Assembly (NCBI RefSeq): GCF_037325665.1
Contig: NC_090261.1
Span: 34,417,973-34,481,972, forward strand
DNA length: 64,000 nt
Direction of reading: 5' to 3'
Origin: Littorina saxatilis
Taxonomy: Eukaryota; Mollusca; Gastropoda; Littorinimorpha; Littorinidae
Below the pieces are notes generated by a model. It made no database searches, was not told the DNA's origin, and saw only the letters and a list, made by a program, of their open reading frames with translations. Position numbers and translations under genes: made by a program. Below are positions 45,701-57,439 of the stretch, piece after piece. Position 1 is the first letter of the stretch. Each line of letters begins with the position of its first letter.

Positions 45701-48700
45701 GTGTAGCCATGTTACCAGAAACATACAACTTTTTTTTTTTTTGCCTTAGAAGAAAAATATCCTTGTAGGATAATATGTCCGCATTTATTGTTGAATCCTT
45801 ATGCACAATCTAAAATGAACATTTGTCATTAATTTAGTGGGGAGGGGGGGGGTCACACAAATTTGCTTAGACAGTGTATAGTACTTTCTGAATGCACTAT
45901 TGTACTTATGTGGGTTTTTTTATCTTTACTCATGTGCTTGTGGATTTTTGTTGGCCTGAACTCAAGCGAGTTGTGTTCCCTAGATTTCGGAGAAAAGTAG
46001 CTTTTCTTGTCAAGCCTGCAGAATTGAGTTTTGTTATTTTTAATCTTTTTGAACATTCTTTCCATATTTTTTTTTGTTTTGAAGGGTCAAACAAAGTTCT
46101 AGGGTCTGGAGGAAAAAAATGGGGTCTGTCCGCGAACTGGAATTTTTTTTTTTCCCTGTCTTATCTCAAGCTAGAAAATACATGCACATGTATTCCTGGT
46201 GTTTTACACATGGATGTAATACTGTCTGCAGAGGAGTCGGATGTGATAGAGCTGGGAAAAAAATAGTCCTGGACGTTGCGTCTGTAATGTCAGTTAACAA
46301 AGTGCCAAATTACTGCACTTTCTTGCGCCACAAAACAAATGCCTGAATTAAGTTAAGTTTGAACAATATATGAGGTCATGAGGCACAGCCATAACATAGA
46401 CCTGTTTTGGCTTCTTATCTTCCAGTGAGAAAATGTACCTGCTAATTCGTACACTTTGGTTGCAGAGTTGATCCAGACCGAATCAAACAATGTGGTCTTC
46501 CAGTGAGAAAATGTACCTGCTAATCAGGGATGCAAACAAAAAAAACAAAAAAAGAGGAAAAGTGGCGGGAGTCTGGGGGCCGCGGAAGGCCCCCATTGGG
46601 GTCCAGGGGCAACGCCCTGGCGACGGTTCAGGGGGCGCTGCCCCCTGAAGCTGAAGCATTATGAACAAATTAATGACTAAAAACATGCATAAACGGCAAT
46701 ATTACCCTAAAAAAAACCACTTATATTCACAGTGTCTAAAATAATGTACAATACTTACTGTTTTACTAAATTTACTTTAGAAAAATTACTGCTTTTAGAC
46801 TATAGAGTTTAGTATCACTAATATTTTTACCAAATGAACAGTCATTAGACTAGAGTGTTCTGTCTTCTGATCATTGAAAATATGGACAATCATATACTTG
46901 TATAAAGCAGCCACATGACATTACTTGGAGAGAGAGGGACAGGGAGACAGAGATATGTTGACTCACTCTGTCTGCAAGCTGTATCAATCCATGGCACTGA
47001 CAAGATGCCATTGGCAAGTCACAAAGTCTGTAATGGCAACTGTAAAAATCCCTTTGCTTTGGATGTATTTGAAACTTTAAAACTTTGTCTCTGACAGACA
47101 ATTAAAAAAATGGTTGTGTCTTAGCAGTCATAGTCTCAAATCCCTGACACACAATGCAGATCTTATATCCTTACTGTCACTGAAGCCACTAAACACCTTC
47201 TCTAAACTCTTGGCACAAATGAGCTTGAAGGCATCTGGACTTATTGTCTGTGAAAAATCTAAACATTGTCACTCAACACCTTGCACATAAAGAAGGCTTG
47301 TCACTCAACACCTGGCACAAAATGAAGACAAGATCCTTAATGATCTTATTGTCTTTGAAGAAGCCAAAAATTCTCACTCAATCTCTGGCATAAAATAAAA
47401 ACATCTGGATTGTGTCATAGAAAAACTTTAAAAATAGTCTCTTAACCTTGTCACACAATGAAAACATTCTTACTGTCTATGCTGTGAGTATTGATTAAGC
47501 ATTGCAAGTGATAATGTGTGTGTCCACAATTAGTTATTAGTCGAATGTGTTCTTCAATGGCCACAAAGCCGCGGCTGCCATACACCACTGGTTTCGAACA
47601 CGCCACACAAAATGCGTTTCCGGCTTTTTCAATTTTGCGGATGACATCGCCTACTCTTTGCTCGTTGACGTTTCTGTCCAACCACTCCTATTTCCACTCG
47701 TTCTTTGCGTTTTCCTTGATTTTCTTTTCAAACCCGCGTTCAACGAACTTCATGCACGAAGCCATTTTTCGGGAAGGCACAAGTTAACGCGCCCGCGCTC
47801 ACGTGTTTGGAAATGACAAACGGTTTACAGCTTCGCCCGTTTAAGAATACGGCTTTCGGATTCGCCCGCTTGAGAATAAACACCGAGAGGCATGCTCGGT
47901 TTACATTTTTCCTCTTCTTTTTTTTCGGCGATTGTGCATGAAAAACGGCGATTTCAAAAAGTAAAAACGGCGATTTTTTCGCCGTTTGGCGGCTATTTTG
48001 CATCCCTGCTAATTCGTACACTTTGGTTGCAGAGTTGATCAAGACCATATCAAACAATGTGGTCTTCCAGTGAGAAAATGTACCTGCTAATTCGTACACT
48101 TTGGTTGCAGAGTTGATCCAGATCGAATCAAACAATGTGGTCCTGACCGTGCGTGCGCCGAATGGTTGCTGCGCTGTGGGGCTTCCGTCAAGTGGAAGGA
48201 TAAAGACTTTTGGGAAAAGGATTACAACCTCCTTCCTGGCTCCAACTACGAGCGCTACAAGATCGAGGGGATTGACGCTACCAGCTCTGCCGTAATGGCT
48301 GTTGGATTTCCTCATTTACGTAAGATATTTACTTTTTGTCAACTGCTGCTAGGGGTTGTGACCTAATTTGGTTGCAGTATGCTCTGTTGAGAGACTGTTA
48401 ATTGTCCTTTCTTTAATAGCTGCTCTATATATTAAAGTAGAACAGTCTGTTGTAAACTTTGATCCACTGATTTCAGGTTCACTTTGTTCAAGTCAAATTT
48501 AAATAGTGCACTCTCTCATAAGCTTATATATACCCAGCTATGCCTGGGACAAAGTTGTTTACAAATCCGTACTTTGCCCCTTCTGTTTCAGAAGACATTT
48601 TTCTGGAGCACTGTCAAATAAAAATAATGTTGTAATGCCCTAAGAAGCTGGCTATGCCACCTATGGATGTCCCTAGCCCCTGCTATAGGGAACTTTCAAA

Positions 48701-48953
48701 ATGTCTAAGGAATAAAACATGAATCTGAAAATTGAAGTAAAACACACTTATTTTTGTTTTTGTTTTTTCTCTATTCAAACAGGTGGCCTGAAGCATGTGA
48801 GACGTATAATCCTCCACGACTGCCGTTATCTTTACGATGATGCAATAGGCTATCTGAGTCTTGTGAAGAACACGCTGGAGTTTCTGCAGCTGAGCAACTG
48901 TGGAGATATCACTGATGCTGGTCTCGTTCCTTTGACAGAGCTCACGTGAGTGT

Positions 48954-48986
<33 letters not shown>

Positions 48987-49571
48987 AACGGTTACCAGAA
49001 AACTACTGGACATATGGTTATGAAACGTTGCATATGTGTGTGTATGTGTGTTTACAATTTGACATTTTCTGGATAAGCTTAGATTGCTTTTTACTGGTAA
49101 TAACTTAAGAACACCTTCTAAATATTTTGCTGGTCATGGCGATGGAGATGGAGCACAAAAATGAGCGCTTCAACATTCTTGTAAAGGCTGTTTCTTACTG
49201 GTAAAAAGTAAACCTTGCTTCTGAATAATACTGCTTGTCATGGGGGCTGAATAAAGTTGGATAACAAAAATATTCACACGTGTTCAACATCCTTTTTTTC
49301 TATCTCGGCAGCCTGCCTCTCCCTCCTTGTATAACTTTCAAAGCAACAGGTGTTATGGATCATACAAAAGAAAACAAAATCCAACAAATCTTAATCTTTT
49401 TTTTCCAGGAACCTGAAGAAACTGATCTTGTTCAGCCTACCAGAAGTCAGGGATCAACAAAAGGCTGAGGCCATGCTGAAATCTGCTCTACCAAAGTGTG
49501 ATGTCCAGTTCACTGAATCCAGACCCGTGGAGGAAGGGGAGAAAATCGAGTCAAAAGATTCCAAACATTAA
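42711..49571 (+). CDS. DMAC2L: ATP synthase factor B / DMAC2-like (DMAC2L, ATP5S), 5 exons, complete
   Basis: Mitochondrial leucine-rich protein known as coupling factor B of ATP synthase. Exons: 42711-42734, 44701-44816, 48111-48319, 48783-48945, 49409-49571; 675 nt, 224 aa (human 215), phases 0-2-1-2. The presequence MMALSAFSRHASIFRAHS is basic and Ser-rich. RHFWAWLNSVFNQVDPDRI matches human RYFWGWLNAVFNKVDYDRI; then CGPDRACAEWLLRCGASVKW, YKIEGIDATSSAVMAVGF and repeats HVRRIILHDCRYLYDDAIGY, TLEFLQLSNCGDITDAGLVP, NLKKLILFSLPEVRDQQKAE. Exon 1 is the least certain part (short); it is supported by its start context, GTATGA donor and phase. The exon 3 acceptor is preceded by two decoy copies. 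Poly(A) signal AATAAA at 49703-49708. A paralogue, DMAC2, diverges from the same promoter. Confidence 0.9.
43074..44632. mobile_element. TIR element with CGTGATCGTGAT arrays in DMAC2L intron 1
   Basis: GAGGGCCCCAAAGGG at the left and its reverse complement at the right form the ends. Subterminal GTGATCGTGAT motifs recur at both sides. A family C element (43122-43607) is nested near the left end. A GC-rich GGGGGCTAAGCCCC and GCCCCCTTGAAGCTGAACGG lie at 44222-44268. An open stretch 43986-44195 is of unknown meaning. No clear target duplication. Confidence 0.65.
43122..43607 (+). mobile_element. Family C HINE-like element, copy 2
   Basis: GGCTCACGTAAG start after a T run, (GT)n, subterminal CTTACGTGAGCC, AGGCTTCGCCT hairpin and CTCTTGTT end, as in 18715-19108. 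Confidence 0.8.
44838..45748. mobile_element. MITE with TAGGCCAAAAA ends, hosting a family B element
   Basis: The ends TAGGCCAAAAAAAAAA and its inverse (TTTTTTTTTTTTGCCTTA) enclose inverted GTTGTATGTTTCTGGT motifs and ACCCGACCCTA blocks. The family B element at 45021-45565 splits it. It lies in DMAC2L intron 2. Confidence 0.7.
45021..45565 (+). mobile_element. Family B HINE-like element, copy 2
   Basis: 545 bp, nearly identical to 22163-22709, with the same GAGTCACTTGAG start, GAGCGTTTGCTC hairpin and CTTCTTGTT end. DR1 motifs at 45200-45212 and 45219-45231. Confidence 0.85.
46424..48138 (+). repeat. 78-bp tandem triplication spanning the DMAC2L exon 3 acceptor
   Basis: Each unit runs CTTCCAGTGAGAAAATG ... 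TTTGGTTGCAG|AGTTGATCC ... CAATGTGGT, so it includes the 3' splice site and the first ~28 bases of exon 3. Copy 1 is 46424-46501. Copy 2 is split by the hAT element (46502-46524 and 48009-48061). Copy 3 (48062-48138) continues into the real exon. Use of copy 1 or 2 would reach a TAA inside the next unit. Confidence 0.85.
46525..48008 (-). mobile_element. hAT-type DNA transposon remnant inside the 78-bp repeat
   Basis: The ends CAGGGATGCAAA and TTTTGCATCCCTG are inverted, with CTAAT repeated outside. On the minus strand (about 47760-47451) a BED-like finger is visible: MASCMKFVERGF, then KAGNAFCVACSKPVVYGSRG with FVAIEEH after it, typical of the amino end of hAT transposases. An internal stop interrupts it and no catalytic domain remains. 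A GC-rich hairpin (GGGGGCGCTGCCCCCTGAAG) lies near 46630. Confidence 0.75.
48955..48982 (+). repeat. (GT)n microsatellite just after DMAC2L exon 4
   Basis: About 14 GT units starting about 10 bp past the GTGAGT donor. Confidence 0.85.
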
Positions 49572-49787
49572 TTTTTGGTTGACCAGACTGTTGCACTATT
49601 TCACCTGAAAAACAAGCATTTTTTAAACATAAAAAAAAGAAGAAGAAAGTAAACAGAAGGAAATGGTAGACAGATATTGGTCATTTTGGTTTGGAAAGTG
49701 AAAATAAAATGATAGTGGTGTCTGCAGTCTTTTTTCTGGTGCGAGGCATGCAATTGTGTGAGGCATGCACACAATTGCCTTGAGTTT

Positions 49788-50167
49788 TTCTTCTTCTTCT
49801 TCTGCGTTCGTGGGCTGAAACTCCCACGTACACTCGTGTTTTTTGCACGAGTGGAATTTTACGTGTATGACCGTTTTTTACCCCGCCATTTAGGCAGCCA
49901 TACGCCGATTTCGGAGGAAGCATGCTGGGTATTTTTGTGTTTCTATAACCCACCGAACTCTGACATGGATTACAGGATCTTTTTCGTGCGCACTTGGTCT
50001 TGTGCTTGCGTGTACACACGGGGGTGTTCGGACACCGAGGAGAGTCTGCACACAAAGTTGACTCTGAGAAATAAATCTCTCGCCGAACATGGGTACGAAC
50101 TCACGCTGACAGCGGCCAACTGGATACAAATCCAGCGCGCTACCGACTGAGCTACATCCCCGCCCGC
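49788..50167 (-). mobile_element. tRNA-derived SINE, minus strand
   Basis: The minus-strand head reads GGGGATGTAGCTCAGTCGGT then GAGTTCGTACCC (anticodon loop TTGTATC). The body matches 27916-28306 and ends in (GAA)n. GCCTTGAGTTTT lies on both sides, a 12-bp target duplication. Confidence 0.85.
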
Positions 50168-50169
50168 CT

Positions 50170-51043
50170 TGAGTTTTGAAGTCATACCCTCTGTGATACT
50201 TGACAGGTAGACACCTGCATGTCGAATTCTACGAGAGATGAAAGAAGTTGTGCCAAGAAGACCTAAAGAAACCAATGAGGTTTTAAAAGTGAGGGTACGT
50301 GCGAGTGAAATTATAAGCATTGCTAATGCGTGCAAAATAATTATGATATCTGCCAAAAATTCACTCGCCAGATATGAAGTATACTTATAATATATTATGC
50401 CCATAGGATGATATAGCTCTCCTGTATTTTGTTACTGGTGCTTTTTATTGTCTTTATGTTGATGGGGAATGACAAGCTTTACAGAATTAGCATGTGATTG
50501 AATAGGGGTTGTAATAGGTTGTTTTTTTCCCTTATTTTCTGTTTGTTTCAAAGTGTACCAGAAGTGATTTTTCCATGCATAAGTCAAGTGCTGATATATC
50601 ACGCATTGGGATTTTATTTTTGTGTAAATAAAGACTATGAACTAAGTGCTTTTATTAATGGTTTCAACGTTTTATGCTGCCTGTACGTGTGGGAAGAACA
50701 TGCCATTCCAGGCATGTGATTTAAGAACTGCATGTGAACAATTTTCAGACTAAAGATTTTTTTTTTTGTCTGTTGATGTTACTGGTCTTTCAGTTTCCTC
50801 GCTTGTGCAATTATTCTCTTCTTCAATGTTGTGTTTTGTTTGTGTGCGTGTGTGTTTACATCTGTTGGTGTTCTTGGTCTGTGTTTCTTTGCTTTTTCAA
50901 CTCTCTCTCTCTTTCTCTCTTTCTCTCTCTCTGTCTTTCTCTCATAAAGAATTGTCATAAAGAATTGTCATTGTCATTGTCATTGTCTCTCTCTCTCTCT
51001 CTCTCTCCTATACCTCGTAAAATTTGATTTGATTTGATTACAT

Positions 51044-51092
<49 letters not shown>

Positions 51093-51160
51093 CCAGCCTT
51101 CATTGTGTGGAGTGGTGCAGAGGAAAAAGAGTTGCTTGAATTCTGTATATATATATATTA
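50170..51160. other. Intergenic stretch with CT, CA and TA microsatellites
   Basis: No gene is seen. CT-rich tracts lie at about 50900-50942, 50984-51008 and 51043-51060, (CA)n at 51061-51082 and (TA)n at 51147-51158. Confidence 0.5.
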
Positions 51161-54100
51161 CTAGAATGAATACCCGCTTCGCCGGGTAGCCGGCTTCGCC
51201 GGGAAGAAGTACTTAGAGCAGTACGCCGGCTTTGCCGGGTCCGAACAATGGACCCGCCAAGCTTAGGTCCCTCCCAGATTCGTGGAATGGGAACAGCACG
51301 AAAATGATTCAGTGGCCATAATGCCATTCCTGACCATATCGAGTCCCATCCTTGTCGATGAATGTAACCGTGTTAATCACCTTTGGAGGCGAACTCCACT
51401 CAAACAGGATTGAGCAATTTAAAGCTTATCTGTAAGCCCTTTTGAACTGTTATGGCTTCTCAAAGGAAGGCCAGTACATACAAATTGTAAGGCTTCTTTT
51501 TAAGCCTACTGTCTATATGATACTTACCGAGACAGTACTATTCTTGCACATTATCTATTATAGGCCGAAAAAATTGGACAAAACGCTGAGTGGGTACAAT
51601 TATCTCCCATAACCATGCGCCACCGTGGATCCCAAGCACTGTCCGAGTGCTTCCCCCTTACAGGATGTAGGTGGAGCGTCCTCTTTCTTTATGAGCTGCA
51701 GACCCTCAAAAAGCCCATAACATATCAAGAGGGGAGGCGGGAGGGAAACTCTAATAGTACTGTCTCGGTAAGTATCATATAGACAGTAGGCTTAAAAAGA
51801 AGCCTTACAGTCAATATAACACTTACCTCGACAGTACTATTCTTGCACAGAATACCAGAGTGGTGTGAGGGTGATATGTAGAGTATTAAACTCCTTAATC
51901 AAAATCACTTAAATCCAAGGATTAAGATACCCAGGCAATTTTCGAACAGTACTACCGTAAAAGAAAATATACCCAAGAAACATACCTTAGACTGACGTGA
52001 CCATGCTGGCAACCACTGCTGTGTGGTGAACTCAATGTCAAAGTCCAGGCCACTCAAAGCTTGAATACCACTGAGTCTACGGCAAGTGGCTAAAGCGATG
52101 AGGAACAATTAGTCTTAAAAATCAGCAACTTGATACTGATGCCTGCCAGGGGTTCAAACTCATTGCTACGCAGGAGTTTGAGGACCAGAAAGACATCCCC
52201 CTTGGGAAATGAAACCCGAGGTTTAGACACCGCTGCATTGCTAATACCCGAAAGGACATTAGCGATGAGGGAGGACCTGATCAAGTGTTCAGATCTGCGA
52301 CCAGTAGCGGCCGCAATCATGGAAGCGATGGCAGATCTGTATCCAAGAAGAGTCTTAGAAGAAAGACTCTTCTTTTGATACACTTCCACCAGGAAGTTGG
52401 CCAAGTCCTGTGTTGAGGGATAAAGCGGCTTTATCCCCTTGGACAAGGCGAAGGTGGCCCAAGCTCTCCAGCGTAAGTCGTAGAGCTGATTAGTTGATCG
52501 CCTCTTAGCGTTCAAGGAAAACTCTACTGAACTCTTGTGCAATCCTAGTGCAAGCAGTTTGGAGCGCACAAGAGCCATGCGGTCAAGCACAGACTCCCTG
52601 GACGTGGATGAGGGAGGCATGATCGAGGCTGGAGCAGACCTCCCCCGTCCAGATCCAGAGGTAGAGGGTCTACGTGGGTGAGACCGCGAAGATCTGGAAA
52701 CCACGGAGCTGTTGGCCAGTAAGGCGCGACCAAAATCAGTCTTGGTCGTTCCTGCAGATATTTTGCCAGCACCCTCGGAATCAGAGATGTCGGGGGATAG
52801 GCGTAAGCATCGAGGAGCCTCCACAAGAGAGTGAATGCGTCCAAGTGGAACGCATTCATGTCTCGAAAGGGGCTGACGTACCTGGGAAGCCGAGCGCTGA
52901 ATCGAGTTGCGAACCGATCGATCAGAGGACGGTCCCACCTTGCCCACAGACGCTGTAGAACGTTGTGAGCGATGGTCCATTCTGTGGAGAGAACCTGATC
53001 GCCCCGACTGAGAATGTCGGCCAGGGCGTTCATTTTCCCCGGAACGAACTGGACTGACATCCGGACCTGATTGGTCTGGCACCAGAGCAGAATCTCCTCC
53101 GCCAACAGGGAGAGGGACCGAGAATTGGTGCCCCCCTGGTGGCGAAGGTAAGCTAAGCATGTGGTGTTGTTGTCCCCGTTGAAAATCAGAGGGGCCAAGG
53201 ACAGGCCGAATGGGAGGGCCCGAAACTCGAACACTGTGCCCTCCCAAACGAACCGGAGCAGATGTCGGTACCCCGGGGCCACCAGGATGTGGAAGTAAGC
53301 ATCCTGGAGGTCCCAGACATGGCCCAAACGTTTGGCCGGATGACCAACCGGACCGACGAAGGGGTTTCCATCTTGAACTTGCACCTGTGAAGGTACAAGT
53401 TCAAGGTGGAGAGGTCCAACACCGGCCTGAACCGGCCGTCCTTTTTGGGGACGGTGAACAGGCGGGAGCAGAACCCCCGAGAAGGCTGAGAAAGGGGGTA
53501 GACCGCCTTCTTCTCGACCAACGAGTTCACCTCGTCCTGAAGAGCCTGCCATCTGGCAGGGTCTCGAGGAGGGGGGAACGTCCAGGGTAGAGCGGACAAT
53601 GGAGGTTGTGACGACAGCGGTAGAGAAAACCCCGACCACACCACCCTCAAGAAAAACTGGTTGGAGACCAGTCTGCCCCACATGCCGCGGGCCCGAAAAA
53701 GGGAACCGACGGACGAAAGAGGGGCAACTTGAGGGGGCGTCAACGTAGGGCCGGGACTCACTGAAAATTCTGCTGGCGGGCAGGCGCAGGCTTGCGACCA
53801 CCCCCCCTGGTGGTGGTGCTTCCCCTTACCTGTCTGAGCACCCTTCGTCTTGCTTGGGAACGCAACAGGCGCCTAAGAGGAGGAAGAAGGAGGCAGTGAA
53901 ACTGGCTTCTTCTTCTTCTTCTGAGGCTGGGAGCTGGAGGTGACTGTAGCACTTCTCTTACTCCCCGCCGCCGTCGCCGAAGCAGCGAGGCCAACCATCA
54001 GAGAATCAGTGTTCCTCTGGCGTGTGGACTCCACCACAGAACGAACAGTGTCCGGATGAAAGAGGGAAGAAGGCTGAGGAAACGTGTTCCTCAGACTCTT

Positions 54101-55319
54101 CCTCATATCCGGAGGCACTATAGAAGTAGGCAGAAAATGATCACGGAACAGGGCCAATAAAGTGGACCCGTGTTCCAATGGCCAATTCTGCCGCAGACGT
54201 CACGCACGATCGCACGGCATGCAAAGCCCGATCCACTCGAACCGTGTCAAGGACCCGAGTGGAATCGGACTCTGCCCGATCGGGAGGGTTCAACAGTGTG
54301 GACAGCGTGCTCATCCATGTCAAGGCCTGTGATTGGGCCTCGACTGTGGAAGAAACGGTGGCCTCAAGATTGTGGAACGAAGCAGAGCTCAGTTCCACCT
54401 TCTTGACCGAAGGCACCTCCCCAACGAACACATCACCGTCAGCCCCACCCTAAACACTCGAAGTCTGGAAAGGGAGAGTTCGAGAGTCAAAGGGAAAAGG
54501 GAGGGACGAAACAGATTGGACACGAGGAAACAGTGGAGGTGCGCCTCCCAAAGGAAAGCATGGCACTGAACCCGCGTCCTCCCGAGGAACATAGGTCGCG
54601 TTTGCACGTGAATCTGTACTCCTCAGGCGATGTGCTGCCGCTTCCACCGTGGCACTAAGACTAGGGTGGAACGCGAATTGCCGGCGGACGGATCGTTCAT
54701 AAAACGAGCCGCCGGCAGACGCGGCGTGAGCCTCCCACGCCCGGGCCGAAGCGGACTCAAAGGACGAGAGGGCGTCTCAGGGAAGGACGTCCTGAAACTG
54801 TTCAAACGTCCTTCTAGCTGTGCGAGGACGAGCCTCCTGCCTCTCGTCCTCAGACCCCGGGTCCAGGTCCTGTGTGTCAACACTAGACGACAGACGCTTA
54901 AGAGAGGCATCCGTGACGTCAAGACGCCGCGTGATGTCTGTCATGTACTGTTGGAAAGTACGAAGCATAGCTTCGGAAGTTCCATCAGAAACCGGCAAGG
55001 GTAGAGGATCAGTGTTAACCTCAGGGCGACCCTGATCCTCCTCCCTATCGTCCTCCGACTCACTCTCCTCTTCACTTCCCGACAACTCCTCAAAAGCAGG
55101 AGTGTAGGGAGCTTGAGGGGGAAGAGCCGAAAGCGATGAAGCAGGCTGTGAAGAAACGCCCACAGAAGCAAGAGGCCGCGAAGACCCCTGCCCCAAAGAC
55201 GAAACGTCTCCAGCAGCCGAAGGGGGAGAAAAACAACAACCCTGCGACTGTTGGGTCAGCCCAGCCAACGAACCCCCGCCATTTATAGACTGAACAGGAA
55301 CCCATCGGGTCTGATCAGA

Positions 55320-56830
55320 AAAGAAATGGTCCGGTCCGGTCGGGGGTGCCGATCCGGTCCGGTAGGGTGGTCCGGTGTTCCGGTCCGGTGCCGGACCATC
55401 CGGAGGTCCCGTTCGGCACCGAACCATCGTACCCACAGAAGTGTTCGGGTGGTTAGGTCCGGACGTGGACATACCGTACCATACGGACCCGTGGTCCGGT
55501 ATGGTCCGGTTCGGTGCCAGACCATCCAGACCAACAGAGGTGGTCGGGTGGTCCGGCACCGGGTAGGTCCGGTACCATCCGGAGGTCCTGTTCGACATCG
55601 AACCATCCGTACGCACAGAAGTGTTCGGGTGGCTCGGTCCGGGCGTGGACGTACCGTACCATCCGGACCCGTAGGTCCGGTTCGGTGCCAGACCATCCGG
55701 ACCAACAGAGGTGGTCGGGTGGTCCGGACCGGTCCGGTAGGGTGGGCCGGTGTTCCGGTCCGGTGTTCCGGTCCGGTCCCGTACCATCCGGAGGTCCCGT
55801 TCGGCACCGAACCATCCGTACCCACAGAAGTGTTCGGGTGGTTCGGTCCGGACGTGGACACACCGCACCATCCGGACCCGTAAGTCCGGTGGTCCGGTGC
55901 CAGACCATCCGGACCAACAGAGGTGGTCGGGTGGTCCGGTCCGGACCGGACCACCGGTCCAGTACCGGACCATCCGGACCCGTAGGTCCGGTCCGGTCCC
56001 GTACCATCCGGAGGTCCCGTTCGGCACCGAACCACCCGTACCCACAGAAATGTTCGGGTGGCTCGGTCCGGACGTGGACATACCGTACCATCCGGACCCG
56101 TAGGTCCGGTTCGGTGCCAGACCATCCGGACCAACAGAGGTGGTCGGGTGGTCCGGACCGATCCGATAGGGTGGTCCGGTGTTCCGGTCCTGTGGTCCGG
56201 TCCCGTACCATCCGGAGGTCCCGTACGGCACCGAACCACCCGTACCCACAGAAGTGTTCGGGTGGTTCGGTCCGGACGTGGACCTACCGTACCATCCGGA
56301 CCCGTAGGTCCGGTGGTCCGGTATGGTCCGGTTCGGTGACAGACCATCCGGACCAACAGAGGTGGTCGGGTGGTCCGGTTCGGACCGGACCACTGGTCCG
56401 GTACCGGACCATCCGAACCCGTAGGTTCGGTCCGGTCCCGTAGCATCCGGAGGTCCCGTTCGGTACCGAACCATCCGTACCCACAGAAGTGTTCGGGTGG
56501 CTCGGTCGGACGTGGACATACCGTACCATCCGGACCCGTAGGTCCGGCATGGTCCGGTTCGGTGCCAGACCACCCGGACCAACAGAGGTGGTCGAGTGGT
56601 CCGGCCCCGACCGGACCACTGGTCCGGTACCGTACCATCCGGACCCGTAGGTCCGGTGGTCCGGTGTGTTCCGGTTCGGTGCCAGACCACCCAGACCAAC
56701 AGAGGTGGTCGGGTGGTCCGGTCCCGACCGAACCACTGGTCCCGTACCGTACCATCCGGACCCGTAGGTCCGGGGGTCCGGCAAGGGCCAGAGGTACTGT
56801 CCCGCACCGGACCCTAAGGTCCGGTACGGT
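55320..56830. repeat. GC-rich ~210-bp tandem repeat in the fossil element's gag region
   Basis: Six to seven units of about 180-235 bp, marked by CCACAGAAGTGTTCGGGTGG (55436, 55618, 55827, 56045, 56248, 56483) and ACAGAGGTGGTCGGGTGG, themselves made of CCGGACC/GGTCCGG submotifs. It is free of stops in several frames on both strands, so it produces many spurious long open frames. Confidence 0.9.
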
Positions 56831-57439
56831 CCCGTACCATGGGTCCCGTCCGGACCAAACCCGGAGGTCAAGTCCAGTCGGGACCCGTGGGTCCGGTTCG
56901 ATCCCGACCCGTAAGCCTGGAACGTTCCGGACCCTTGGTCCGGACCATCCGTCACCCGAACACCAGACGCTAAGGAATGGCGTGGGGTCAAGACGGTCCG
57001 GTCGGAGGTGTCGGTCTGAGCAACAGAAACAATGTTCCCGTCGCCCTGACCATTCGACAGAAGTACCACGTTCTGTCGAACACCTCCACGTCCAGTAACT
57101 AGTCGGCCGGAGCGTCTTAACAAGAGGGACAGCCACCAGTCACACGGACGTCAGAGGGAACCGTAGTAGCAGTGGTCGTAGGCACGAAGCCTGAAACCCC
57201 TGCCCCCACAGGACCGCCCTGAACGGGGTCAATTCGCATCCCAACCCCAGCGGGGAGGGAATTCAGAGACCCCGTCATCTCCTCCGATCTCCCCCCCCAG
57301 GAGGCCGAAACTACTGTCGAAACAGCAGCAGACGACCCAGCGAGGGAGTTCAGAGGAGGACCCGTGTCCCTCCTGGCTTCCACAGCGGTGGAAACCGAGG
57401 AGGGCACAGGAGAGGCACCGGAAAAAGGAAGATTTTAAT

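Noticed and set aside
54777-56807. Very long open frames on both strands in the GC-rich block
   Set aside because: They arise from stop-free CCGGACC-type tandem units; frames on both strands are equally open, so length alone is not evidence of genes.
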